Notes: a model not told the origin generated them from the letters alone. A DNA stretch of 64,000 nt from Rhodocyclales bacterium (GCA_028292505.1 JAQGMF010000030.1:86824-150823); one strand, 5' to 3'. Positions 54,791 to 63,685 are shown, counted from the stretch's first letter. Numbers and translations are program-made.

Positions 54791-55900
54791 ATGCAAAACT
54801 TTGATCTGAAGAAGTTCGAACGCGAGCGCCTGGTTCGCAAAGCGTCGCTTGCCTTGAGCGCTGTGCCGCGCACGATCGTGAGTGCAGTCAATCCACGCAG
54901 CCCCGGCAGCGTGCATGACTTTTCTTCCGAAGCGGACTACTGGTGGCCCGACCCTGCCAATCCGGATGGTCCCTATGTGCAGCGTGACGGGCTAAGCAAT
55001 CCGGCCAACTTCACCATCCACCGCGAATTGATGCTGGACTTCGCCGAAACCGTCGGCACACTCGCGGCCGCATGTATTGTCACCGAAGACAAGCAATACG
55101 CCGACGCAGCGCTGACGCAGCTACGAGCGTGGTTCGTCGATCCCGCGACGCGCATGAACCCTAATCTCCAGTATGCCCAAGCCATAAAGGGCATTTGTAC
55201 CGGGCGAGGCATTGGCGTCATCGACACAGTGCATTTGGCCGAAGTGGCACTCGCAGCCAAAGCCCTGCACCAGATCGGCATGTTCAGCAGCGAGGAAGTG
55301 GCGCCCGTTGCAAGCTGGTTTGCTGCCTATCTCGAATGGCTGTGCACGCACCCATACGGCATTGAAGAAAGCAACTGGCCAAATAATCACGGCACCTGCT
55401 GGGCCCTGCAAGCAAGCGCATTCGCTCGCTTCACCGGCAATGCAAATGTCATTAGTGATTGCAGGCGTCGTTTGACAGAAGTCCTTCTGCCAGGTCAGAT
55501 GGCGGCAGACGGCAGCTTTCCGCAGGAGCTGGCGCGTACAAAGCCCTATGGCTACTCGCTGTTCAATCTGGACGTCATGACATCGCTCGCAAGAGTTCTC
55601 TCGACACCGACAGACAATTTGTTGCGGTACTCGCTACCTGATGGTAGATCCATCATTCGCGGCGTCGAGTTTCTCGCACCATTCCTGGCGGACAAATCGT
55701 CCTGGCCACACCGGCAAGATGTGATGTACTGGGACGAGTGGCCCGTTCAGCAGCCCTCGCTGTTGTTCGGCGCAATGGCCGCAAATCGCAATGACTGGCT
55801 GGAAGTATGGAAAAGGCTAGACCCGGATCCGGTCGTGCTCGAGGTTCGGCGCAATTACCCGATTCGCAATGCCGTAATCTGGCTGGAGGCGTCGCAGTAG
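54791..55900 (+). CDS. PL5-fold alginate lyase family protein, no signal peptide
   Basis: 369 residues from the ATG at 54791; the frame extends to 54725 but that part is the terminator of the preceding gene. The family (PF05426) is shown by HDFSSEADYWWPDPANPDGP near the start and the active-site-like NNHGTCW at 198-204, matching the Asn-His catalytic block of AlgL-type (alpha/alpha) barrel lyases. There is no secretion signal, so it may act on imported oligouronides in the cytoplasm as an exolyase or oligolyase. PL5 members can also cut glucuronan, so the substrate is not certain. Confidence 0.82.
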   Translation: MQNFDLKKFERERLVRKASLALSAVPRTIVSAVNPRSPGSVHDFSSEADYWWPDPANPDGPYVQRDGLSNPANFTIHRELMLDFAETVGTLAAACIVTEDKQYADAALTQLRAWFVDPATRMNPNLQYAQAIKGICTGRGIGVIDTVHLAEVALAAKALHQIGMFSSEEVAPVASWFAAYLEWLCTHPYGIEESNWPNNHGTCWALQASAFARFTGNANVISDCRRRLTEVLLPGQMAADGSFPQELARTKPYGYSLFNLDVMTSLARVLSTPTDNLLRYSLPDGRSIIRGVEFLAPFLADKSSWPHRQDVMYWDEWPVQQPSLLFGAMAANRNDWLEVWKRLDPDPVVLEVRRNYPIRNAVIWLEASQ

Positions 55901-56060
55901 AAAGTATGCCAACTGCATGCGTCGACTGGGTCACATGATCGGCAACGCGGCGACAACGTGCGTCAAAAGCAAACTTCTGAAGTGGGCACTGCGGAGATCG
56001 GAGCGAGTGACTTGACAGCATCTCAAGCTCGTCTTATTTCCACCAAAGTTTTAATTACAA

Positions 56061-56090
56061 AAAAACAGGCGCTGCAAAGCGCCTGTTTTT
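56061..56090. terminator. Bidirectional intrinsic terminator
   Basis: A strong stem (ACAGGCGCT and AGCGCCTGT, 4-base loop) has a run of A on the left and T on the right. It serves both the plus-strand lyase and the minus-strand small secreted protein gene. Confidence 0.9.
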
Positions 56091-56112
56091 CGTTTGCCAT
56101 TACAAATGAAGA

Positions 56113-56613
56113 TTACTGGTTCGGAATGGTGCTAACGTTCACAACGGCTGCATTCAGCCCGAGATTACATTCCGCATGCGCAGTACGGCCTCCGGTTACC
56201 AGGAAGTTGCCCAATGACAGTCTCTGAGCACGCACACTGCCCCCCGTAGCCGCCCTCACTAGATTTGATTGCACGATGGCCCCGTTAGCATCATTTACGA
56301 CAGTTATTTGACAGCTCGCCGTCGCCGTAGAGCCTCCAGCCAGAACATTGGCATACATGTCTAACCCGCCGGAGCTGATTTGATCATACAAGGGAATAAT
56401 TACCAGGCGTGTGGCATTCGATACCGGGCAGTTCGGCGTTACGCTGGTATTTCCGAAATTCTGGATGGCTGACCAACTGCTTGCAAGGCATTGCTGGTCA
56501 GTAAGTCTCCAGCCGTGTCCGACTGCGCCAGGAGTAATACCAGCGAATGCCGCTTGTGCGCCCATGACCATCAAACCAGCGACTACAGATTTCATCGTGC
56601 TTTTGAATTTCAT
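56113..56613 (-). CDS. Small secreted protein of unknown function
   Basis: 166 residues from the ATG at 56613, giving a clean signal peptide (MKSVVAGLMVMGAQAAFA); the frame runs on to 56778 without signs of coding. The mature protein is rich in Asn, Ser, Thr and Gly, with four cysteines that could form disulphides (DQQCLASSW, TPNCPVSN, ASCQITVV, HAECNLGL). I recognise no family. It lies 146 bases downstream of the beta-helix lyase gene on the same strand and has its own terminator, so the two may be co-transcribed. The local sequence is AT-richer than the T6SS region. Confidence 0.65.
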   Translation of the reverse strand: MKFKSTMKSVVAGLMVMGAQAAFAGITPGAVGHGWRLTDQQCLASSWSAIQNFGNTSVTPNCPVSNATRLVIIPLYDQISSGGLDMYANVLAGGSTATASCQITVVNDANGAIVQSNLVRAATGGSVRAQRLSLGNFLVTGGRTAHAECNLGLNAAVVNVSTIPNQ

Positions 56614-56759
56614 TTCGCTACTCTGCAGATTAATAATACATTGATTGACTGTGTACCTGTTTAAGCAAAATGGATGCACAGTCGCTTTTGTTAACTGATA
56701 TTTCAACAACGAAGGCAATATAAGTACTACAGACTTCAAACTGCAATTTTCGTATAGTT

Positions 56760-58064
56760 TCAAAATCTGGCCGGGCATTGAGGCGCAGGAACAGGATTAC
56801 AGCTCGCTACATTTGACAGCGGCACGTTGGAAATCACTAAACGCGGCGTTGTTATGACGGTTTCGTTATTAGCGCAGACAATGTTGGTACCAGCTGTCTG
56901 GATTTTGATGCGATAACCCGTTGCGGTACCCAAGGCCACATCGTTGACCTTGAAAATATTCCCGTCGCCGGAATTCGGAATAACGGTGCCTCGCAATGCA
57001 ACGACGGGCCAATCGACTGGGTATTTGATGTTATGTGTCTGAATGCCATCAAGCAAAAACGGTGAGCCGGCATACAGCGAAGATGTCCCACCAATGCCTG
57101 TGACATTGTCGAGACTGTTTGCGTAAAGCACTGCTTGATAACCTTTGACATCGATCAGGCTGTCGGCACTATTCAAACCGCTCAATCCGAAAAACTGTAC
57201 GTTCGGATCGGGCGAAGCTGGCGGAGAATAGCTTGGCCCCCAAGAGTAAAACTGGTTGTTCAGAACCAGCGTTCCCGTGGTGGCTTCCTTGATGTCGATG
57301 CCTTCGGAACCAATGCCCGGCCCAATCGTGTTGCCATATATGCAATTATTGTCGCTCTTGTCTGGTAGCCCGTTTGTATAGGTCGCCCAGTTCGGCACGG
57401 CGGAACCGATATATACGCCTTCCGCCAAACCTCGATCGTCCGGTGGCAGCCCACTGGGATCATTGGGATTGCGATTTGAGCCATCACTGCTCATTCCGGT
57501 CCACTCGATTTGAGAATGCTCAATCGTGTTGTCGTGCGAATTCGTACGGAAATGCACGGCTTCCTGACCGATATAACGGACAACCAGATCCGTCAGGTCG
57601 ATGTGATGCGAGTTGTCCAGCACGATCCCTTTCTGTGCGTTCTGAACAGCCAGATACTGAACTCGCCAATACGAAGCATTGAGAAAATGCAGAGCAACCT
57701 GGGCAGGTAACGAAGGATCGCTTTTAGGGACAGTGAACCAGCGATGAGGATTGTCTCCACCCGTAGAACGGGGAAAGCTATTCACCTGAAGAGAAGGAAA
57801 TACCGTGAGGGCGTCCGTGTAAGTAATATTCACGCCCTTTAAAGTAATGGGCTTTTGCGCGGTACCGCTGCGAGTAACCGTGAATTGCCCGAGGTAATAT
57901 ATGGAATTGGCATCCACGTTGATGACATCGCCGGGATTGGCTGCATTCAACGCGGCTTGAAGCTGAGTGGCGGTGGTGACGTTTCTCGTTATCGCCAGAC
58001 CATATGTTGAAATACCAAGCAGCAGCATAGCTGCTGTAATTCTTACAGTATTCAGAAATCGCAT
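56760..58064 (-). CDS. Secreted right-handed beta-helix protein, probable polysaccharide lyase
   Basis: 434 residues from the ATG at 58064, preceded by GGAGAGAAGG; a TTG at 58079 is inside that site. The signal peptide ends near GISTYGLA. The start of the mature protein (TATQLQAALNAANPGDVINV) and repeating strands (GIVLDNSHHIDLTDLVVRYI, NNCIYGNTIGPGIGSEGIDI) indicate a parallel beta helix, as in PL6 (chondroitinase B/alginate lyase) and PL9 enzymes. I cannot assign catalytic residues with confidence. Its neighbours support a polyuronate lyase. Transcription may be controlled by the leader at 58196-58427. Confidence 0.72.
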   Translation of the reverse strand: MRFLNTVRITAAMLLLGISTYGLAITRNVTTATQLQAALNAANPGDVINVDANSIYYLGQFTVTRSGTAQKPITLKGVNITYTDALTVFPSLQVNSFPRSTGGDNPHRWFTVPKSDPSLPAQVALHFLNASYWRVQYLAVQNAQKGIVLDNSHHIDLTDLVVRYIGQEAVHFRTNSHDNTIEHSQIEWTGMSSDGSNRNPNDPSGLPPDDRGLAEGVYIGSAVPNWATYTNGLPDKSDNNCIYGNTIGPGIGSEGIDIKEATTGTLVLNNQFYSWGPSYSPPASPDPNVQFFGLSGLNSADSLIDVKGYQAVLYANSLDNVTGIGGTSSLYAGSPFLLDGIQTHNIKYPVDWPVVALRGTVIPNSGDGNIFKVNDVALGTATGYRIKIQTAGTNIVCANNETVITTPRLVISNVPLSNVASCNPVPAPQCPARF

Positions 58065-58195
58065 TTTCCTTCTCTCCAAAAAAAATTATCTATTGATTTC
58101 GCCGGCCATGCTTCAATTATCGGCAAACAAGCAAAACGCCTTACGCCTTGCTATATTTCATGACTTTCTTTTCATTCGACAAAAATTCTGGGCGC

Positions 58196-58235
58196 AAAAA
58201 AAAGAGGTCCCAGGGATATGAAAAATAGGGACCTC
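58196..58235 (-). terminator. Intrinsic terminator in leader of the beta-helix gene
   Basis: Read on the minus strand, GAGGTCCC and GGGACCTC form a perfect 8-base stem with a 16-base loop, followed by eight T. No minus-strand gene lies upstream to be terminated. It must therefore end a short non-coding transcript or act as an attenuator 130 bases before the lyase start codon. Confidence 0.8.
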
Positions 58236-58315
58236 CGTAATCGCAGCCTGCAATCAAATTGCAACGCTGGCGCGGAGACAAACGATATGCAGCAAAAGTA
58301 CAATAACCTTTTGCC
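58236..58315 (-). ncRNA. Candidate leader RNA or small RNA
   Basis: A transcript from the candidate promoter at 58321-58349 would run about 120 bases to the terminator at 58196. It contains the GCAAAAG/CTTTTGC hairpin near its 5' end. No known riboswitch class is recognised. Existence is inferred only from promoter and terminator placement. Confidence 0.35.
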
Positions 58316-58320
58316 GTTCT

Positions 58321-58349
58321 AAACTAATTAGAAGTGCCACGGAAGTCAA
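58321..58349 (-). promoter_or_regulatory. Candidate sigma-70 promoter (minus strand)
   Basis: TTGACT (58344-58349, read on the minus strand) is 17 bases from a weak -10 TAGTTT (58321-58326). The poor -10 suits an activator-dependent promoter, and the tandem repeats lie 19 bases upstream of the -35. Confidence 0.4.
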
Positions 58350-58368
58350 TGAACCTGACCATCAGGTT

Positions 58369-58427
58369 ATTACCACATAGGGTAATTACTACATAGGGTA
58401 ATTACTACAAGGGTATTTACTATGTGG
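58369..58427. repeat. Tandem 16-base repeats, probable activator site
   Basis: ATTACCACATAGGGTA (58369-58384), ATTACTACATAGGGTA (58385-58400), a 15-base version ATTACTACAAGGGTA (58401-58415) and a partial, diverged unit TTTACTATGTGG (58416-58427) follow without gaps. Spacing of 16 bases places the units about 1.5 helix turns apart. They may bind the FixJ-type regulator encoded 2.6 kb away. Confidence 0.85.
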
Positions 58428-58747
58428 TGCAAACAAGGCCTTGATTGTTTAATGCATATCCGGATAAGTCTGAATCGATCAATGGCGGGCTTGAGCCTAC
58501 AGAAGGGGTGAATGTCAGTTGCAGGATTCAAGCTCGCCGTATATATCTATTGCTTTGGTATTTGCGTCAGCGCTTGGTTGATTTATCGACAGGGATAATA
58601 TTTGGGGGTTCGTGCGCCCTTCCCGATTGAATTTTCAGGCTTCTAACGCCGACCTCGTCAAAATGCGAGGACTCAAAAGATGAGGGCTCTCACCGCCGCC
58701 CACCGCCCAAGTCAATATATGACACCGTGCTTCAACACGACGCCTCT

Positions 58748-61081
58748 ATGAATTTTGCGCTTACAGCCAAGCAGCGTGTCACCAAAGACCGTTTGCCCTG
58801 GACGCTGATCGCAACCCTCTTCGCGGCGACCCTTCTGCTCACAGCGATTCTGGCTTGGTTTTGGTATGCCAGGATGCAAGCAGCGACACAGCGGCAGATG
58901 GCCCTGGATCTGCTGTGGCAAGAACAAACCATTCGCCAGGGTTTCGTATTCAACCAACATATTCTGGAAAATTGGACTCACGACCTGCGTGATGGCAACC
59001 CGTCAGAGGTATCGCAATTCCAAGCGCGCGTCGAGAAACTGCTTAAGGAGAATGCGGCTCTGGTTTCCGTTGATTTTGTGAGCGGTGCGGGACGACGCAC
59101 CACCAGTGCTCCGACTCAAAAGGAAAGGCCTGACGTCCTTCCGCCACTCAGTGCGCCCGAGGTTACAGCGGCGATAGTGGCGGCTTATGCCAAAGGCGTT
59201 CCTACTTACAGCAGGGTGTTTACGGCAGATAGCCCCTTGTGGGCTTTGGTCATTCCTGTGGCGGCGGATAGTTCTTCAAGCGGCGTCGTAGTTGCCATCT
59301 ATGATCTGAATCGCGTCCTCGAGCAAGAAGTACCTTGGTGGTTTGTTCAGCGCTACGATCTCGAACTGTTCGATGCCGATGGCAGGCGTCTGTCGCCACA
59401 CGACACTGAACATGCAGACAATGCAAATGACATACATACATTAAATTTTGGCCCTGAAACCAGCGGGCTTGTCTTGTATGTCGCACGACATCCATACGGC
59501 AATTGGTGGGCTACACAGGGAGGACTGCTGGCCGCCATTACTTTGCTGGGTGCGGTGGTGGCATGGCTGCTGCGGATTCTGCATCGCAGGATTCATGAGC
59601 GAATTGAGGCACGACGCGCGCTTTCCGACGAATTGCGCTTCCGCGAGGCGATGGAAAACTCGCTGTTAACGGGTCTGGTGGCCTTCGATCTCCAGGGTAG
59701 GATCAGTTACGTCAATCCGGCGTTTTGCAAGATGGTCCAGTTTGACGCAGAGGAACTTCTCAGTGTCGGTGCGCCGTTTCCGTTCTGGTCTTCCGAGCAT
59801 TTAGTGCCCTGCCAGCACTCTCACGAGATGATGATGCAGAGTGACAGCGTTCTGGATGGCCATAGTGCGCACTACTGTCGGAAGGACGGCTCAGGTCTGA
59901 CTGTCCGCCTGTTCTCGTCGGCGCTGGTGGACGGCGAAGGCATTGCCCGCGGATGGATGGTTTCACTATATGACGTTACCATTTTTCTGGAACAACGCGA
60001 AGCACTGAGCGTGTCGCGCGCGCAGCTCTACACCATACTTGCAGGGCTTGAGGCCGCTGTGTCCGTGAGCATGCATGAAGACGGGCGCTTACTCTTCCGC
60101 AACAGCCATCACAGTATGATTTTTCCGATGCAGTCCGACGGCGAGTGCTGCTTGCTTCCATGGAATGGCGTACCGCGCGAACCGCAGACGCATGCGGGCG
60201 ATTTTTTTGATCCCACTAATAATTGCTGGTATCACCTGGAACGCCGCACCATCCGTTGGATCGACGGTGCTTCGGTTCAGCTGGATATCGCGAGAGACAT
60301 CACTGCGGAGCGACGTTCCGTGCAGGCCGCGCGTGAGCGCGACGATCTGTTGCAACATACAGCGCGGCTGGCGAGCCTGGCGGAATTTGCGTCGGGCATT
60401 GCCCATGAGATCAATCAGCCCCTTTCGGCGATTGCCAATTACACGGCAGTCGCGAAGAGTTTCCTGCAGAGCCAGCCTTTGCGACTGGATAAGGTTCTCG
60501 AAGCCGTAACGCTGGCGGGGGAAGAATCACGCCGCACCGGCCAGATCATCCACAGCTTGCGAGGACTGATCCAGAAGCGACGCGCACAGCATGAACTACA
60601 CAATCTGCATGACCTGCTGTCGGAACCTCTGGCTCTGTTGGCTCCGCAATTGCAACAGCACGATGTCGACATCATTGTGCGCGGCCCGCTGAAGTCGATT
60701 GTCATAGAGTGCGATGCCGTGATGATTGAGCAGGTGTTGCTGAATCTGATCCGGAATGCACTGGAAGCGGTGAGCAATCTCCAACGTCCCCTACCACGTG
60801 ACGCCGTCGTCGTACGCGTCGACAGCGATGCCCTGGGGGTTACTTTATGTGTGAGCGACCGCGGTACGGGCATCGCAGACCCGGATCGCTTGTTCAAGGC
60901 CTTTTACACCACGAAAGCCGAAGGCATGGGACTTGGCCTGGCGATCTGCCGCACCGTAATCGAAAGCCATGGTGGCCGCATATGGGCTGAGCCCAACCCC
61001 AAGGGTGGAACGCGCTTCAGCTTTCGCCTACCCAGACCCGCAATGCCGAATCAGGCTTTGAGGCAAGAGACCAAACCATGA
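58748..61081 (+). CDS. Membrane sensor histidine kinase with PAS domain
   Basis: 777 residues from the ATG at 58748; a GTG at 58727 is an alternative. A first helix (LPWTLIATLFAATLLLTAIL), a periplasmic sensor domain of about 210 residues and a second helix (GGLLAAITLLGAVVAWLLRI) are followed by a PAS domain (GLVAFDLQGRISYVNPAFCK) and a second, degenerate PAS-like region. The FixL-type H-box HEINQPLSAIANY has phosphorylated His553. The ATPase domain has NLIRNALEAV, DRGTGIADPD and GMGLGLAICR. The stop overlaps the regulator start (ATGA). The ligand is unknown; uronate-related compounds are likely from context. Confidence 0.9.
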   Translation: MNFALTAKQRVTKDRLPWTLIATLFAATLLLTAILAWFWYARMQAATQRQMALDLLWQEQTIRQGFVFNQHILENWTHDLRDGNPSEVSQFQARVEKLLKENAALVSVDFVSGAGRRTTSAPTQKERPDVLPPLSAPEVTAAIVAAYAKGVPTYSRVFTADSPLWALVIPVAADSSSSGVVVAIYDLNRVLEQEVPWWFVQRYDLELFDADGRRLSPHDTEHADNANDIHTLNFGPETSGLVLYVARHPYGNWWATQGGLLAAITLLGAVVAWLLRILHRRIHERIEARRALSDELRFREAMENSLLTGLVAFDLQGRISYVNPAFCKMVQFDAEELLSVGAPFPFWSSEHLVPCQHSHEMMMQSDSVLDGHSAHYCRKDGSGLTVRLFSSALVDGEGIARGWMVSLYDVTIFLEQREALSVSRAQLYTILAGLEAAVSVSMHEDGRLLFRNSHHSMIFPMQSDGECCLLPWNGVPREPQTHAGDFFDPTNNCWYHLERRTIRWIDGASVQLDIARDITAERRSVQAARERDDLLQHTARLASLAEFASGIAHEINQPLSAIANYTAVAKSFLQSQPLRLDKVLEAVTLAGEESRRTGQIIHSLRGLIQKRRAQHELHNLHDLLSEPLALLAPQLQQHDVDIIVRGPLKSIVIECDAVMIEQVLLNLIRNALEAVSNLQRPLPRDAVVVRVDSDALGVTLCVSDRGTGIADPDRLFKAFYTTKAEGMGLGLAICRTVIESHGGRIWAEPNPKGGTRFSFRLPRPAMPNQALRQETKP

Positions 61082-61764
61082 CCATCGCTGACTCCGTACA
61101 TGACATTTGTCATATCGCCATCGTTGATGACGACCCTGGCGTACGTTATTCGCTTGGCATGATCATGGAGACCTGTAACTGGCGCTTTACCAGCTTCGAG
61201 CATGCAAGCGATTTTCTGGAGCGTGCGAATGCGGCCGATTTCAATTGTCTGCTTATCGATGTGCGCATGACTGGCATGAGCGGACTTGAGCTGTTCGAAG
61301 AATTGAATCGACGTACGCGTGAGGCATGCGGTTATTTGCCCCCGGTGCTTTTCCTTTCTGGCCATGGCGATATCCCCATGGTGGTCCATGCCCTCAAACA
61401 AGGCGCTCTTAATTTTCTGGAAAAACCGGTCGAACATCGTGCCTTGCTCGATGCAATCGGCAAGGCCAGGCAAGCAGATTGCGCGGCGCGCCATGCACAT
61501 GAATCCCGCGCCGAACTATTGGGCATTATTGCGGAGTTGACGACACGACAACGGGAAGTTCTGGCCAAGATACTCTGTGGCTACCTCAACAAACAGATCG
61601 CTGGTCGGCTCAATGTCAGCACCAAGACAGTGGAAGCGCACCGGCTGCGCATTTGCCAGAAATTCAATGTGCGTACAGGCATGGAGCTCGCGGCAAAACT
61701 GCGTGATATTCCACCTGGCCTGTGGCAAGAAGCGGATACGCAATCCGTGGGAGACGATGACTAG
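61078..61764 (+). CDS. FixJ/NarL-type response regulator
   Basis: A 228-residue regulator. The receiver domain (about 10-130) has the acidic pocket DDD (17-19), phosphoacceptor Asp61 in LLIDVRM and the conserved lysine in EKPVEH. The LuxR-type helix-turn-helix is LTTRQREVLAKILCGYLNKQ with NVSTKTVEAHRLRICQKF (about 155-205). It is coupled to the kinase gene by an ATGA overlap. Candidate targets are the tandem repeats at 58369-58427. Its TAG stop overlaps the TAG stop of the convergent gene within CTAG. Confidence 0.93.
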   Translation: MTIADSVHDICHIAIVDDDPGVRYSLGMIMETCNWRFTSFEHASDFLERANAADFNCLLIDVRMTGMSGLELFEELNRRTREACGYLPPVLFLSGHGDIPMVVHALKQGALNFLEKPVEHRALLDAIGKARQADCAARHAHESRAELLGIIAELTTRQREVLAKILCGYLNKQIAGRLNVSTKTVEAHRLRICQKFNVRTGMELAAKLRDIPPGLWQEADTQSVGDDD

Positions 61765-63077
61765 TATTTCTGACCCAGCACGTTGTTCATGTCTCTAGAA
61801 GTAGCCTCCAGAGAATCCTTGATCCCTTGCAGTGAATACTGACCTTTGGTTCTCGGGCCGAATTGGAACAAATTCGTCAGGTCCTTCCGCAATAGGGTTT
61901 CCAACGGAGCCCATGCCGGAATGGTCGGATAGGCGCGCCCATTTTTGATGACTGCCAGCAAGGCTTTGTAATTCCTGTCGCCGCTGACACGCTCATCGAG
62001 CGTTGCTTCGATCAAGGCCGGTAAGTTGCTGGTCAATTGCGCGTATCGAATCTGTGGCTCTTTCCCGACCATGTAGGCCAACAGACGCCAAGCTTCTTCC
62101 TTGTCATTTGAAGACTTCATGATGGCGAGATTCGATCCGCCGAAAAATGTATTGGCACCTTTTTCGCCCGGAGGGTAAGCGGCAACGCCGAAGTTCTGCG
62201 CTGCGGTGGACTCCATTTCACCACCACGCGCTTTGGGTGTTTTGATCGAGGCAAATAACCATGAACCACTCGAAATCACGGCGTAGTCGCCATCGAAAAA
62301 ATCCATCTCGATCTGGCGGGGCGATTTTTCCAGGGCAAATCTTGGTGTCAGTCCTTCCGCAACCAAGCCTACATAGAAATCGACCGCGCGCAGCGCTTCA
62401 GGAGAAGTCAGTGCCGAGCTCTTAAGATCGGGGGTCAAAAAATCACCTCCCGCATTCCATATCCAGGGCGCCAGATTATGGACAAGGTCGAACGTCTTAC
62501 CAGGATATCCAAATGCGTGAATTTTCTTGCCCTCGATCTCCATGCCATTTATTTTCTGCAGCGCACGCTTGAAACTTTCCCAGCCTGCAAAAGCTTCAAC
62601 CGGATTCAAACCAGCTTTCCTGAAGACATCCGTACGATAAAACAGGACACGGGCGTCGCCATACCAGGGGATGGAATAGGTCTGGGGGTCGTCGGCAGCA
62701 TGGGTCGTCGACCACAACGCCGGGAAAAAAGCTTTCTGTCCTCCCACCTCAGCAATCTGCGCGGGCGTCAACGGCGCCAGCGCGCCCATCGCAGACAGCG
62801 CGCCAGCCCATGTGGAACCAATTTCCAGAACATCCGGCCCCTGCCCCGATTCGGCTGCTGCTTTTATCCGGGGCCATGCGAATTCCCAGGTGAGCACCGT
62901 GATATTCACGCGCAGATCAGGGTGTTTATCCAGGTAAGGCTTGAGCAGGTCTTTCGTATCTTTTTGTTGGCTTACAGTTGTTGCCATGATCCAGACGTTG
63001 AGCTCTTCGGCTTGTAAGGGAAAAACCATCAACGTGAATATGGCGAGCCAGGCACCAACAAACGGTCGCATCAACAC
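61761..63077 (-). CDS. Family 1 extracellular sugar-binding protein
   Basis: 438 residues from a GTG at 63077, eight bases after AAGGAG; an ATG at 63071 would remove two residues. The signal peptide (FVGAWLAIFTLMVFPLQA) precedes a family 1 (MalE/UgpB-like) fold: LTWEFAWPRIKAAAESGQGP, DVLEIGSTWAGAL, YSIPWYGDARVLFYRTDVFR and GGSNLAIMKSSNDKEEAWRL. It should deliver a sugar to an ABC importer, but no permease or ATPase is in the window. It might instead serve the adjacent sensor kinase, whose 3' end meets it. Confidence 0.9.
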   Translation of the reverse strand: MLMRPFVGAWLAIFTLMVFPLQAEELNVWIMATTVSQQKDTKDLLKPYLDKHPDLRVNITVLTWEFAWPRIKAAAESGQGPDVLEIGSTWAGALSAMGALAPLTPAQIAEVGGQKAFFPALWSTTHAADDPQTYSIPWYGDARVLFYRTDVFRKAGLNPVEAFAGWESFKRALQKINGMEIEGKKIHAFGYPGKTFDLVHNLAPWIWNAGGDFLTPDLKSSALTSPEALRAVDFYVGLVAEGLTPRFALEKSPRQIEMDFFDGDYAVISSGSWLFASIKTPKARGGEMESTAAQNFGVAAYPPGEKGANTFFGGSNLAIMKSSNDKEEAWRLLAYMVGKEPQIRYAQLTSNLPALIEATLDERVSGDRNYKALLAVIKNGRAYPTIPAWAPLETLLRKDLTNLFQFGPRTKGQYSLQGIKDSLEATSRDMNNVLGQKY

Positions 63078-63658
63078 AATCCCATCTCCTTGAATCACGC
63101 GAATAGGCAGCCCCAAGCCTCTTGGCGTGCTGCTCACTCTACCGAGGACCGGTCATTTGCCGCGGCGAGTCTGCCCTGGCTGGCGGAGAATGAACCAGAC
63201 AGACCCATTGCATTTGCCACGCCTACGCATCGAATATGTCGACATGAATGCCAACGTCATTCACATTGATGGGCGATCAAGCCTCTTCTGCCGTGCAGCC
63301 AGTTCATCCAAATAGCCAGCGATCGTCGAGCCCTATGCAACAAAGTCTCGACCACGGACCTACGGTAGCCGACACAGGCCGGTAAGCCATTTCCTAACGC
63401 GTGTCCGCTTATGCATCATTTTTGCGAAAAAGAGAAGTCCATGTCGCAGCGCATCCTAAACATCGCAGACGTGCAACTCTAGCCGCGCCCTGCAGCCCTC
63501 TCGCCTATGCGTGTCGCACGTTCGACACTTGCCTGCGCTCTCTAGTACCAGTAAAGGCTTTTTAATGAATTGCTGAGTGAATTCTGATGACAGTTCGTAT
63601 CTGCTCAAAGACGAACAAGGCTGGAAGTGATTACTACTTTTCACCGTTGCCCCAAAGA
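63078..63658. other. Intergenic region, no gene recognised
   Basis: About 580 bases between the sugar-binding protein gene and the tRNA operon terminator. Short frames here show no coding character and no similarity I recognise. It should hold the binding-protein promoter. I see no integrase remnant or attachment-site repeat of the tRNA ends. Confidence 0.5.
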
Positions 63659-63685
63659 AAAAGCCCGGCTTTGCACCGGGCTTTT
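63659..63685 (-). terminator. Intrinsic terminator of the tRNA operon
   Basis: AAAAGCCCGG and CCGGGCTTTT form a perfect stem with a 7-base loop. On the minus strand the stem runs into TTTTTCTTT just after tRNA-His. Confidence 0.9.

Larger units (their letters stand above)
58065..58747. other. Long divergent regulatory region
   Basis: 683 bases without a credible gene between the beta-helix gene (minus) and the histidine kinase gene (plus). From the minus-strand point of view it contains, in order, 16-base tandem repeats (58369-58427), a -35/-10 pair (58349-58321), a small hairpin (GCAAAAG/CTTTTGC, 58292-58314) and an intrinsic terminator (58235-58196). The stretch 58430-58747 shows nothing I can name and must hold the kinase gene promoter. 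Confidence 0.7.

Noticed and set aside
63078..63658. Possible integrated element next to the tRNA operon
   Set aside because: No integrase, no duplicated tRNA 3' end and no coding remnant could be seen.
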